From Erodium maritimum (lineage: Eukaryota; Streptophyta; Magnoliopsida; Geraniales; Geraniaceae), in assembly GCA_963921825.1 (NCBI GenBank), contig OY997595.1, positions 17,353,228 through 17,417,227 on the forward strand: 64,000 nucleotides of DNA. The letters are read 5' to 3'. Made by a program: the position numbers and the translations under genes. Of this stretch, positions 1-11,431 are shown in pieces. The notes under the pieces are model-generated. The model was given only the letters and a program-made list of their open reading frames with translations. It did no database searches and was not told the origin of the DNA. The first letter of the stretch is position 1; each line of letters opens with the position of its first letter.

Positions 1-175
1 CACTGGATATTAGGTAATAACTAGATCGGATGAACCATACCATGTGTGTAAACTCATCCTTGACATGCCCTACTACTTTCTATACGAGGCTTGGCTCATG
101 TCCAGTCCGTCCAAGCCAGTTTGTGCCTAGTCTTCCTTTCTTCAGCTAGAGCTAACAACGTTGAATCGCACCTAA

Positions 176-2406
176 GAACATGTACAGTAGGTCAAGCCGT
201 ATGTGAAAATCAGATGATCAAATCGTATGTTGACTGTGTAAAATTATGGTTTGTAACGCTTAAAATAAGTTGTGATATACAGTGGTACAAACCGGATAAG
301 AAACCGTATTGTGAGTGGATGCTGACTGTATGCTGAATTAATATTTTGCTGATTTAATTAAATGTTTTATAGAACATTAAACTTTATATAAAATTGAAAT
401 TAATTTGAAAACAATTAATTAATAATAAAACAAATTACTTATAAATAATATTAACACACGTAAAAAATGAACTTCAACTTTTATTCATCCCCTTTTAATA
501 AAAACCCAAAAAAATGCAAGTTGAAGAATACAATCCATGTTCGCCTTATGGTCATCCTCGAATACATTGCAATTCTTGTTCAAGGTCTTCCAGTCGTGCC
601 CACAAACGGGACATCATCATACGTGTCGGGTCATCTGAGTTGTCGTAGTTGGAGATGTCCTTATCCTGCAAGGCCTCGTATTAGACGAAGAGTTGTTGAC
701 ATTGTTGATTTAAGTCATGATATTGGTGACCCCTTTCTAGATTTATTCGTGCCGCCTCGGCTTTTGCTCGTTCAATGTCCGCCAAGGCAGTCATTTGGTC
801 GGTGAGGGTCTGTCCCTTCCTCTTCAAAGACTTCTTGCTCAATGGTCTTTCAGGAGGGGGTCTTCGAGAAGAACCTCCCTCGGTCGTATGAGAAGGAGGT
901 CTTTCTTGAGAACCTCCCTCCGTCGGTTCGGAATGTGGACATTCTTGTAGGGAGTCACCATCTAGAGGCGTGTAAACTTCACCGACACTAGTGGGTGGGG
1001 TTGAGTTGTAACTCCCAGCCTCATTCAACCGTTGTCGGCGTACCTTAGCGATGGTACCTTCCTCGGCGGTGAACTTGTCCTCGTTCTTAAGCAACTCAAC
1101 CCAATGATCGAGCTCGAAATTTTTCGGGTCACTCCTCACCCTTTGCTTCTCTGATATATTGTGTCACATCTCCTTTGCCGCCCTCATGTGGTCATCGTGG
1201 TTCCATCCGCTATAGTACAGGGACTTCGAGAGCTTCAGAAAATCGAGGAACCTCTTCGCGCGCGCCTGAAGGGTGTTCCAATGGTTCTTCACCGCTCTCC
1301 ACTCGAAATGCGGGTGAACTCCTCCCTTGTTGTATTGGTTCGTCACTTTAAACCAGATGTGTTACCTAGTTGGGAGTTGTCTCTAATCGGGTCTTTTGAT
1401 GTCTGAAGCCATTTCATATGAGGTGTTTCTCAGCCTCGATGGGCCATCTTCTCCTCTCTTTTATTCCACGAACCGATCGTAGTTAGGTAGGACCTACAAA
1501 GGATGAGTGGGATGACATACGGTTGTTGCTGTTGCCGGGCACGTGTTGTAGCCATGGTGGGTAATCGGCGTACTCATAGTAGTTGGGTGGTTGGTTGTGT
1601 TGTGGTGGACCCGGATAGCTTTGCAGTGGACCCGGGTAGCTTTGCGGTAGACACGGGAATGGCTTGTACAGACGTGGGAACGGGTAGTTTTGCCCTGGAT
1701 GGAATTGACCCGGACCGGGGTTGAATGGAATTGGACATGTGTTAAAGTGACCTGGACATGTGTTCAGACATAGCATTTATATCGGGTACATATATAAATT
1801 GAAAAACTAAATTACACGACTAAATTAGTTACATTATCGAGTTTGAAAGTACCTGAGCTGGAACCCGATAGCATATAGTGGGAGAAAGCAGAGTTCTCGG
1901 ACGGTTGCGTCAACAGGTCGCGGAAGCTGCCTAGGTCATCGGGTGACAATCCGAAATCGTCCGCCTTTCGTTGTTTGTCATCCGATGAATGCGAACGTTG
2001 AGTTTCCAAGCCGGACATTTTTTGATAATGGGAGAGTGAAATAGAGTGGGAGAGTGAAATTGTAGAAGTGTTGTTGTGAAATTTGAATGAGGTTTGGGGT
2101 ATTTATAGGGTTTGAATTTAAGGCTTTTAGGAATAAAAAAAATTACCGTTGAATTATGACTGTTGCCAATGGTCGAAAAAAAAATTCAGAAGGCACGTGT
2201 CACACACTGATAGGTGGAGCCGATGACCCGGATTGAACGGCCTGCAACCCATGTTTCCGGGCTGCGAGTCGCGGGCCGCGGACCGAACCGCACTTTTACG
2301 GTTCAAAACCGCAAAAAGACACGCGCTACAGCGGCACGTCCCGCGAACCGCAAAAATACAGTTATGTTCGCGGGTCGATAATCGGTACGTGTCACTGTAG
2401 ATGCTC
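176..2406 (-). mobile_element. PIF/Harbinger element carrying only the accessory (Myb-like) ORF
   Basis: The ends are imperfect terminal inverted repeats: GAACATGTACAGT on the left and, read inward from the right, GAGCATCTACAGT. Both are flanked by a TAA target duplication (173-175 and 2407-2409), which is the PIF/Harbinger signature. The left ~250 bp and right ~350 bp match the ends of the transposase-bearing elements at 18.6-25.6 kb (shared TTGACTGTG, GTGAGTGGATG and ATTTTGCTGATTT blocks on the left; TATTTATAG, TTACCGTT and CACGTGTC blocks on the right). Inside there is no transposase, only a broken ORF1-type gene on the minus strand. Length is 2231 bp, close to the 2.0-2.1 kb of the transposase elements. 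Confidence 0.88.
681..2018 (-). pseudogene. Harbinger ORF1 (Myb/SANT-trihelix accessory protein), decayed
   Basis: In Harbinger elements ORF1 is a DNA-binding protein that recruits the transposase to the terminal repeats. Read on the minus strand, the gene starts at ATG 2018 with an acidic segment (MSGLETQRSHSSDDKQRK). A likely intron has its GT donor just after 1853 and an AG acceptor near 1756. A Pro/Tyr-rich stretch follows (1483-1756). Then comes a Myb/trihelix-like block with WRAVKNHWNTLQARAKRF (about 1240-1315), and the family-typical F-LDHW-ELLK segment near 1100-1130. The tail (about 700-800) is a Lys/Glu/Ala-rich probable coiled coil. A frameshift separates the Pro-rich part from the Myb part, and an in-frame stop lies at about 1164, so it is not translatable as it stands. 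A TATTTATAG box lies about 85 bp upstream of the ATG. Confidence 0.75.
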
Positions 2407-2409
2407 TAA

Positions 2410-3871
2410 GACCAACCTTTCATTCTCGATTTGCCTTTATCTTTATTCTTAAATTCTTCCGTTATCACAAAAAAATCCTAAACCTCATTCTTCTTGTTGG
2501 TACTTCTCTCTTCTATTTTCGGCCCGAAGAGCTCTCTTTTTCTTAGTCTCTGTCACTTAACTACTCTTGTTTTTCCTTGCCGCATCTGTTGTATGTGGAT
2601 TTGACCCTTCTCTTTGGCACCATGGTCGACCACGACCGTGTTATAACCAGCTTGGAGTCTTCTTCTCTTCTCCTCTCACTCTTGATTTTTCTTTCCCTCT
2701 CCTACTAGTCGATTTTTTATTTGATTCGATATTTTTGACTTGTCGGTTTTTTGCTCGATCTGACCCAATTCTTTGTAGAGTAATGTATAGACGGACAATC
2801 CGAATACAAGAAACTTATAATCATCATGTCTATATAAGAGGGACCACAGTTGGCCCATGAATATGTCTTATGAGAGAAAGAGGAGAGGATAAACTGTGGG
2901 CCTGAACTACTGAGCCCAAACATTATTCGGTTTATTAAAAAGGAAGAAAAATAATACACGAACTCGAAGCATAGAGTAATTAATTAAGAAGATCCCTTTC
3001 ACGTGAGAGAGCCCAACGAGCTCAGTTCGCACGGGCACGGGCCTTCTGTGATTCCCACCTGACCCTGACCCGCTTTTCTGACCCAACATCACATCACAGG
3101 GCCCCACATCGCCCCTCAGCCTTCAACGGTTCAGATTCTTTCACCATCTTTTTATTTTTAACTTCGGACGGTTTGGATTATGGAAGATCTGGGCCGCTGC
3201 ATACAGATTTCCTGATGAAGCGTAGGCCAGGTTACGGGATACCACGTGGCGAATCCTGATGAGTTGTTGCTTTGATGGGACGAGTCTGGTGGTCCCTGCG
3301 CGGGGTCCACTAGAGGATGATCTGACGCAGGAAGCATGTGAGCCGTGCATTTCTTTCCTTGGGGACCGCAAGTTTAGAAGCTTTTTATTTATGGTTTTTA
3401 TTGTTTTTTAGACAAATGTTGTTTTTATGAAAATAAGCATTGATAAAAACCACACGAACACCGAATTTAATTATCAGGACATGATTTTTGGTTCTTCCCT
3501 TTCTACTTCCCCAATTTTAAAATAGAGCGACTCTTCTCAAGTAACTTTTTTTTACAAATAGTTTTTTTAGCGAAAGGTGCATAATTTTGTTAATCAAATC
3601 GTATAAAGACAATAGAGTGCATCAGAGACTCTCTGTCCACGAAGAATAGGGTAAGAACATTTAAAAATGTTCGCTATTCTTTTCAATGTAGAACTGTCCT
3701 CGACGGTTTTAAATTGATGCCCTATGGGTGAATAAGAGAATATGAATTGGGGGAACGGGGTATCGGAGATCCGGAGGGACCTCGACGGTAATGGTGATGG
3801 TGGGAGGCAAAGCATCATCTGGGGACTCCTCCCAAGGCCTGTCCCCGATGCTCCGACGATGCCTCATTTCT
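2410..3871. other. Intergenic, no recognisable feature
   Basis: No open frame longer than about 100 codons, no transposon ends with duplications and no RNA gene could be recognised. The left part is pyrimidine-rich and the section around 3000-3370 is more GC-rich with no identified coding content. It may hold old decayed repeats. Confidence 0.4.
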
Positions 3872-3879
3872 CCCGGTGG

Positions 3880-4781
3880 TAGAGGTAGGCATCGGCCGGA
3901 GCCCGGTAATATTTTCATTATCCGTAACCCAAACCGAGAGGACCGGTTATTTGAAATCCATACCCGTCACTGCACTGGGTTCCAACGGGAAACCTAAAAA
4001 TCAACCGTCATGGAGCCGGCCGGGTACGATTTTTAACCGACCCATTAGGCTTTCTTTGGGGCCTTCAATTAAAGCCCCAAACATGAAGAAAAAAACATCA
4101 ATTTTTGTTAAGCAACTAGAACAATAAAAGCAATTTACAACAAAAACACAATAAGTTATTACTAATAATTTTCTATTAAGATATTACATCACGAAAAACA
4201 TTTAAAAAAAAAACTTAAATTATTTTTAAAAACAAAAACCTTCAAGTTAAATACATGCCACAAACAATAAATAAATAATTAAAATGTATGTTTATTCAAG
4301 TATAAGATTTAAATTCAAGTTCATTATAATCAAATAAATTTTGAATTTTAAAATCAAATAAATTTATTAATATTGGTGTCAATATTTAATTTATTTTAAC
4401 TTAAACAACAAACTTACTACATGATTGTTTATAGGCAAATTTATGATTAAAAGTAAATAAAATATCCTACATTTTATCTATGTTACATAGTTATTCTAAT
4501 ACTACTGTCAACATTTAATTTAAACCTCTTGTAATACTACAACCATCAAATTAGTAAAACTGTAAAACTAAACATAAACATTTTTATATACACACCTAAA
4601 GTCGGTCGGTCGGTTTTTTATCGGTTTGGAAGATAAAAAACCGTACTCACCCAAAATGTTGTCGGGTTGGTACATTTTTAACCGTAACCGTCGCCGGTGA
4701 CACCGGTTCGGGTGATTCCGGTGATGGGGACGGCCGGTGACGATCGGTTTTCGGTTACGGCCGGATATTTTCCCAGCCCTA
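3880..4781. mobile_element. hAT-type non-autonomous element (MITE)
   Basis: The left end reads TAGAGGTAGGCATCGGCCGG and the right end, read inward, TAGGGCTGGGAAAATATCCG. Both fit the TAGGGNTGGGCA start common in plant hAT elements. Flanking 8-bp duplications are CCCGGTGG (3872-3879) and CCCGATGG (4782-4789), seven of eight bases equal. Subterminal parts are CCGG/CGGT-rich on both sides (about 3890-4050 and 4600-4770), as hAT transposase binding regions often are. The middle (about 4070-4570) is AT-rich and non-coding. Length is 902 bp and no transposase is present. Confidence 0.72.
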
Positions 4782-4789
4782 CCCGATGG

Positions 4790-6400
4790 GACTTCTTCCC
4801 CGCGATTGATGAGTCGTCTCACTCAGCGCCAGCTGCCACCTTCCTCAGCTTCCCAGCCGTTATTTCCTCACGAATTGGGACTACAACAACTCGCTTGGCT
4901 GGTTGAGCGCATCCCCTACCTCAAACCCCACCATGCTGGGGGCTAGAGGGTCAGTAGTCCCGTCAGCAAGCTGACCAAACCCCGACCCTCTGATCTTCCT
5001 ATGTACAAAAGAACATGGGAGGGGGGCCTTGTTCGGGCAATGGGCTAGTATCCCAACCGGGTATTTGGGGACCTAAATTAGATATCAGGTCCAGTGTTGT
5101 GCCGACACCCCCTGATGAGATAATCTAGCAGTAGGTATCGGTTCCAATGTCATCGATCGGGGTGCAGTATCCACCAGTTCTCCACCCTGATTCATGCCTG
5201 CTCCATCTTGGGCCTCTGGTAGACGTCGGCGTGTACGGAGCTGAGGTCACCCCACCGGGACAACCCGCAGTAGGCCCTTCCGGTATGCCGGGAGACCTGA
5301 CCTAGCCGTCCTTATGCCTGTATCCACTGTGGGCATCACAGCAGTCTCCCTCGTAGCCTGGTACTGCCAATTCATTTAACAGACCCGCCGAGTCATTTAG
5401 TAGCTCCTGATATAGTCCCGCCGGAGGGAAGACACACCCGTTTCCGTCTCCACATCTCGGGCCGGGTGATCCATTGCGACGAGGTCTCCACCATGCGCCC
5501 ACGCACCCCGTATCCGGCACGAGTCCATCCCCAATACCGGGCCTTCAACGTCAGAACCTCGATAGACGCCGAGTACTCAATCATGTCCCTCACCACTCCC
5601 ACCGACGAACGATAAGGCAGGGGCCTCAATGGGGTCGGCATGGGCTGATCCCAAGACCGTCCAACAGAGAGCCCAGACGCCAGAGCAAGGTTGTGGATGG
5701 CCCTGTCCGAAGGATCCCAGTCCAAGCGAGGATGGAACTCATGGCCTGAGGTATAGGTCGGGGTCCTAGATCAAACGTCAGGCCTCCTAGGCACCAGAGC
5801 CAGGTCGTGGTGATGACGGGCGTGGTGTTGCTGGTGATGAACTCTTAGATGCAATTTAGGGTTCGGTCCACGGGAAGAAGACCTGTAGCTTGGAGAAAAA
5901 GACACCGAACGCCGCCGCTCTAAACGCCGGCTCTCCTAGCGCTGGCGACAGATAGCCGCAACAGGGGATTAAGGTGTAAACCTTGCGGACCAAAGGACCC
6001 CGTCGGTCCCAGAGGATCCGCTAAAGCCACTAGTAGAGGAGGCAAGCCCGGGGCGTATGGGATGGGAGAATATGATGGTGGTGGGATTTGTATACCACCC
6101 GGAGTAGGAAGGTCAGGTAGCACCGACATAGAGGGAGGAGGGTTCATGGTGATCGGACTAGGAACCGACGAAGTCACCAAGGGAACAGGAGGAGGGAGAG
6201 ACACCGATGGTTGTGGAATAGTCATCCACTTCCATCTGTATTTGAACCCCACACCAGGTGTGGTCTGCGAGGAGGTCAATGGGATGGGACAGTCGGACAC
6301 GGGGACGGAAAAACCGACAACCCCTGGCGGCGCAGCAGCGGCGTCGACAGAAACAAGCTCCATAGCGACAAGGACAGGCTAGGGCTAGGATAGGCTTTCA
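4790..6400 (-). other. GC-rich tract with unrecognised minus-strand coding-like segments
   Basis: Two minus-strand open segments look non-random in composition. 5393-5725 (110 codons) contains LDWDPSDRAIHNLALASG, a Met/Arg/Trp-rich middle and ITRPEMWRRKR. 5920-6363 (147 codons) is very Pro/Ser-rich with YRWKWMTIPQPS. I do not recognise either family. No transposon termini, primer-binding site or polypurine tract could be tied to them. They could be gag-like or ORF1-like remnants of an old retroelement, or chance open frames in GC-rich DNA. Confidence 0.25.
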
Positions 6401-6816
6401 AAACGAGAGAAACAAAAAATTAACTTTGTTTAATTTTATGTTTTATTCCTCTTACGAATCGTTTGAATTATAATAAGTTGAGAGTGTAATTTGTTAAAAT
6501 TTGACATTTACTAAAAGATGACATTAAATATATTTATGTATTATAAATGATATTTTGATTAATACATGTGAACAAATGTGACTTAATAATTTTTTAATAA
6601 ACAAAAACAAAAGTCAATAAGACCACGAAAAAGATAATATAGCGACATCTAGGGTTTTGGATGCGAATAGTAGTGGCTAAGAAGACAACCACAAGCTCTA
6701 GAGGGCGAGGGAAAGTCGTCTAGAAATTGGAGCCAGGTCAACTCCCTCACTTGAAACACAGAGACAACTAGGGTTTTGCTAAACATGATAATGACGATGG
6801 ATTTTTTATGCATAAA
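6401..6816. other. AT-rich spacer
   Basis: AT-rich sequence with no open frame, RNA gene or repeat recognised. Its last five bases belong to the GAATA target duplication of the adjoining solo LTR. Confidence 0.4.
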
Positions 6817-7444
6817 GAATATGTCACGCCCAAAATCCGGTTTTGACCGGACTCGAGATGCGAACTTGAACAACAAATAATTTAAGAAATAATAATCTGT
6901 AATTCAGAAGCCGAGTAAAGTAGTGTTTAGTCTAAAATACACTGTACGTCGCTAGACCCACTAAATAAGACCTTCGCCAGCTCCCAAGCTCAGTTGTGTC
7001 CTGCTAGCACAAATCCCGCTCAACACCTAAAACACAACAAGGTAAGGGGTGAGCTTTCGCCCAGTAGAGAAAGTAGTTAAGGTAATTAACAAGCGGCTCA
7101 CCACCACGAGTAACCGTCCAATTAGGGCATACTAGTACAGCATAACTAACTGTCAATCCGGGGTTCATAGCCAAACTTACAACACACTCAAACGACCACT
7201 TACGCACAACGAAACAAAAACCAAACAGCACACGTATCACACACAAAAACAACTAACACACGTCCCGTACCATAGTACCCGAACTCCATCATAACATACC
7301 GGAAAGTCATCGTCTCATGTCAGATAGCCCCTCGGTCTAGAGGAGACACATGCGTCGGGGCGACCAGAAACGTTCCCTAGGAACACATCTCATCGGAGGG
7401 CCCGGAAATGTTCCCAAAGGACCACAGATCATCGGGGTAGAACA

Positions 7445-7555
7445 CGGTCCGTAGGCCAACACGACCCGTAGGCCCAACACGACCTGCAGGCCCAATCACG
7501 ACCTGTAGGCCCAATCACGACCCGTAGGCCCGATATGGCCCGTAAGCCCAACACA
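7445..7555. repeat. 18-19 bp minisatellite inside solo LTR
   Basis: About five to six imperfect copies of a unit close to CGACCYGTAGGCCCAA(T)CA sit in tandem. It lies on the same side of the LTR as the minisatellites in the other gypsy LTRs of the window. Confidence 0.8.
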
Positions 7556-8590
7556 AAAATTAGTACAACCATTTCCAACGTCTCTGGCTATCACAGCACG
7601 TTCCATTTATGTCGTACCAGATCACGAAGCCTCGCTCCTGACACTTCCAGTCACTTAGAATCGGGGTAACATCCCAGACCGGAAATCCCTCAGTCGGACG
7701 TCTTCTTGTCACGTAGAATCAGGGCCTTACGCATACTGGACCGGCACATACCTCGGTCGTACACCTTCCCGTCACGGAGAATCGGGGCATCAATCACGCC
7801 ATCCTTGGCCTTGATACACTACACCGGAACTATCCCTCGGTGTAAGTACCACTCCGGTAACACACATCAAGAGTATAACGCGCATCACACAAAAAAAAGT
7901 TCGACCCCGGTATACCAACCAAGCCAACCTCACCATGACACACAAACCGGTCTATCACTCACCCGGTCATATCACAATCAAGGATTCACATTACATCATA
8001 CACGACATACTTGCCCAGACACAGTCTCAACATGCAACACCAAATTCATCTTATTATGACTCTCAATCAGCGATTTAACACACATCATGCATCTCAATCA
8101 GCACACAGTCCTAAGGCTCGACATGACCATTCTACCAGCACGACAATTTCCCAGAATATTGAAAGCGGCTAACACTAGTGAATCACATCCTACATGCTAC
8201 TAAGACTCGTCCGGTTATTTTTATAATATAAACGTTCGTTCCAATTTTATTATTACCTAGCATGCATACTAGTAACTTTCCGTAATTAAACCGGTATTCG
8301 CTACTTTCCCTACCTCAAGAAGAACCAACAGCTGCGTCTCCTAGCTACTGACATCCGGGCCTACCTCCGGTCTTCTCCACGATTGAGGTCCAAGCCTGGG
8401 TTTAACAAAAGAATGGTAAACAGTCCCGGTCCAGTCCGTAACAGTCCTCTCATTTTACCAATTAAGTCCGAAGAGTCCTTTCTCTTTAAATCTCCAATTT
8501 AAATTAATTTACTAATTATTTAATATAATTTTTAATTAATTAAGTCTTTAAAACTGGTGTGACTCGGATCCGACCCAAATCCGTGAACTA

Positions 8591-8677
8591 GACCCGGTCC
8601 GATCCCGAACCCGAATCCAGACCCGGTCCGAGCCCGAACCCGAGTCCAGAACCGGTCCGAGCTCGAACCCAAGTCCA
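8591..8677. repeat. 29-bp tandem repeat (three copies) in solo LTR
   Basis: Three consecutive 29-bp units starting at 8591, 8620 and 8649, each of the form GAMCCGGTCCGAKCYCGAAC followed by CCRARTCCA. A partial fourth copy follows. The related LTR at 44957 has a similar GGGTCTGGACC-rich block near 45.92 kb. Confidence 0.85.
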
Positions 8678-9521
8678 GACCCGACCTGGCCTGGCCCGAG
8701 ACCTGGCCTAGGCCCAAAGACCTAACTGACTGAGTCCGGCCTGGTCTGAGCTCGACCCTGGATCCAAGGTTCGAGCACGAGAGCGAGAGGGGCGGCGAGG
8801 GTTTGTCTTTCGCCGGCGGCGACGGCGGCGGGATCTCGGAGGGAGGCGATGGTGTTAGGGAGTCGATTCCCACCGTAGATCTGGGTCGAGCTCGCCGGCC
8901 GGGGAGCATGAGCCATCGCGAGGAGTTCTGGGCGAAGAGATGGCTCTCGCGTGCGGTTTTCAGGTGGGGAAAGTCGTCGGGAAAGGCGGACGAGGCCGGT
9001 ACGCCGTTGATCTGGGCTGAGACATACGGCGAGGCGAGGGTTTCGTCGTTGCTTCTGGTTCTTCCGCGAAAGACGACTGCGACGAGGTATCTCAAGTGGG
9101 TGAGGGAAGGTGGAGTAGAAGAGAGGGAAACCGGAGCTCCGGAGTCGTTCCCTTACCTGTGTGGTTCGGATTGAGACCGGGAACACGTCACCGGTGGTGA
9201 AAAGTCGCGAAGGAGAGAAGGGCGAGCAAAGGGGATCTGGTTCGAGATGGAGAGAAGGAGGAAGGAGACGTGTTGTCTTGGGACGCGTGAAGCCAAAGAA
9301 GACAACGAAGAGTAGGGTTAGCTCGATTGGGCTTGGGCTTGGGTTTGGCTTGTTCCGTCTGGGCCTGGCCTAGCTGACCCACTCCGCTCCTATTTCTCTT
9401 TTTTTTCTTTTCTTTTTCGATTGCAATCATTCCAAATTTCACACCGTTTTCCAACCAAGACATTCCAATCGAACAAAATTGAAATTTCAATTCTTTAAAT
9501 CGAGGTGGTCTTTACAGAATA

Positions 9522-10069
9522 TGGGTTGCACTTTGTTAGGGTTTCATGCCCTCATAACATCGGGTTGTTTGGCACGCTTCCCCCGAGGGTATTGCGTAGG
9601 GACAACGGTCCTTGTCTCCGGCAGCAACAAATATGTTGATAGGATAGACATGGACCCCATCTCGAGGTCTTTGTATCTGAATCTCTTTGAGGGCACGAAC
9701 AGTAGCACTGGCAACGGTCCACGCGAGCGTCTCCTACAAGGAACCACGACAGAGAGAATATATATGTGTTGTTTGTGCGCGGTTTTGATGAACATGCGTG
9801 GTTTAGACGATAACGACAAAGGGGAAAAATGACACGTTCAAGGATGGTGTGACCTCCGTTCTAGTGTCTCGCTCATGGAAATAGGTTTTCCTCTCATCTC
9901 ATTTGGTGTGATGCATATGGGTATAAACAAATCAGTGGGTTCTTTCAGGTACGTGATTATCCCAAAAAGCTACTGAGACAGGGCACGATTTCAGCAACGA
10001 CTTCCGAAAGAGGAGTTCAACGAGTGTAGCGGTATCTTTGAGAAAGAATGCAACTCATATGGTGCAGGG
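9522..10069. other. Spacer, no recognisable feature
   Basis: A plus-strand frame of 117 codons (9479-9832) starts inside the solo LTR and reads into flank, so it is not a credible gene. Nothing else is recognised. Confidence 0.4.
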
Positions 10070-10797
10070 TAGGGGTGTCCATGGGCCAGGTCCCCGCCCC
10101 GTGGCTAATTTTTTGAACCGACCAGTAGTGACCGGGTTCATAAAATTTAACCCGCTCCCGGCCCCAGGCCCAAAAAGACACCTTTGAACCCACCCGTCCG
10201 GATTATGGGTCGGTTCACCGGGTTGGACCAACCCATCCTAATTTGTTAACAATTGATCTTATTAACCGTAAGTAGTAGCACGTATACTTTCAAATATTTT
10301 TTTATTCTCCAAAAACCCTTAAAAAGTCATCAAAGAGTGCTTAGAAGCTCTTAATTTGGTCACTTCTTAATTATGAAAAAACTCTCTACCGTATTAAAAT
10401 TTTATCAAAGGTTCAAGGATTAAAAACGTCAAACAGGAAGTTCAAGTTGACTCAAAACAGACTATGATTACAAAAGATGAGTTCAACTCAAAACAAAACT
10501 ATGACATGTTCTATTACAAAATTGGTAATCATCTTCAAAATCTCAAACAATCAATCTTCATCTTTATACGTAAAAGTAATTAAAATTGTAAGAGTGTAGC
10601 TTTAGGCATTGAACTTGTACCATATCCGGGTGGTCCGGGTTATGTAGGAAAGCATGTGACGAATCCGCAACCCGGACCGCTCACTCCGGGTTTGGTATTT
10701 CTGAACCCATGCCCGTCCCCGTAACCCATGGGGACAAACCCATTGGGGTCGGGTTGACCTGGTGGATTGGGTTCCGGGCCAATTTTGGACACCCCTA
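10070..10797. mobile_element. hAT-type MITE (728 bp)
   Basis: The left end TAGGGGTGTCCATGGGCC and the right end (inward) TAGGGGTGTCCAAAATTGGC form an inverted repeat with the common plant hAT start TAGGGGTGTCCA. The subterminal regions are rich in GGGTT/AACCC words and the middle is AT-rich and non-coding. The flanking octamers (GTGCAGGG and ATGCATAC) share only TGCA, so the duplication is decayed or one junction has been altered. Confidence 0.65.
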
Positions 10798-11149
10798 ATG
10801 CATACGAGGGATGGTCAACACCCTCTCCTATCCTTGTGACGAGCACTATGGTGATGGGGCGGGGGTGTTCAGTGGATACTCCTTTACTAGGTCAGGTCCC
10901 ATCACATTTCTTTTTTTAGAGGTCCTCACGAACGTCCGAGAAGAGACTTCGGAATGTGGCTTCTTGAGAGGTTATACAATATAAATGAGCGTAAAAAGGT
11001 TGGTAATGCAAGGTTAGCCAAAATTTAATTCTCTTTTTTCCTACGCATGTCTCGGTGATCACTATAGCAGCCTTATGCTGGAAAAATCACATTAGAATGC
11101 ATTAGCATTTCTTCTCATGTCACTATCTTTATTTCAAGAGATAATTTCA

Positions 11150-11431
11150 CCCTAGTACTGGAAATCTTTCATATTTCATTTAGAGTACCCTAAATATTTT
11201 TTGTGCCACCTTAGTACTCTGAATTTTCATTAATTCATTTAGAGTACCCTAAATATTTTTTGTGTAACCTCAGTACCCTAAACTTTTATTAATTCTATTT
11301 TAGTACCCACCGTTAACTTTACCCTAAATTTGGTTGTTAGTGAAGAGTATTATGGTCACTTTATCTGTTTTGGATAGAAAATCAGATGGAAAGTTAACAT
11401 TGGGTACTAAAATGGAATTAATGAAAGTTTA
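11150..11431. repeat. Fold-back structure with 59-bp tandem repeats
   Basis: Inverted arms of about 42 bp lie at 11279-11321 and 11390-11431 (shared blocks ATTAATT, ATTTTAGTACCC and GTTAACTTT, with about four or five mismatches) around a loop of about 68 bp. On the left side the arm is preceded by two-plus tandem 59-bp units; TAGAGTACCCTAAATATTTT starts at 11181 and again at 11240. This looks like a small MITE or a terminal part of a Mutator-type element. No clear target duplication was seen. Confidence 0.6.

Larger units (their letters stand above)
6822..9516 (-). mobile_element. Solo LTR of a Ty3/gypsy element (2695 bp)
   Basis: Plus-strand reading begins TGTCACGCCC and ends GGTCTTTACA, with a perfect GAATA duplication at 6817-6821 and 9517-9521. 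No internal region, primer site or second LTR follows, so this is a solo LTR left by LTR-LTR recombination. Orientation is minus, because the TGTAAARACC end is the 5' end in the related element at 44957. It holds an 18-19 bp minisatellite (7445-7555), a 29-bp one (8591-8677), and the conserved block GGGGTGAGCTTTCGCCCAGT at about 7046-7065. Overlapping open frames at 8532-9186 are LTR sequence, not genes. Confidence 0.9.

Noticed and set aside
176..336. Short frame at 91-336 considered as a small secreted protein
   Set aside because: It crosses the Harbinger terminal repeat at 176 and so joins flank and transposon by chance.
7641..7800. Spaced GTCACNNAGAATCRGGG repeats considered as a CRISPR-like array
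   Set aside because: Only three loose copies, diverged, inside a plant LTR; no CRISPR biology expected.
8532..9186. Two overlapping minus-strand open frames (187 and 154 codons)
   Set aside because: They lie wholly inside a solo LTR bounded by a GAATA duplication, are low-complexity and GC-driven, and include a 29-bp tandem repeat.
9188..9490. 100-codon minus-strand frame near the solo LTR right end
   Set aside because: Contains a KPKPNRANP-type simple repeat and lies inside the LTR.
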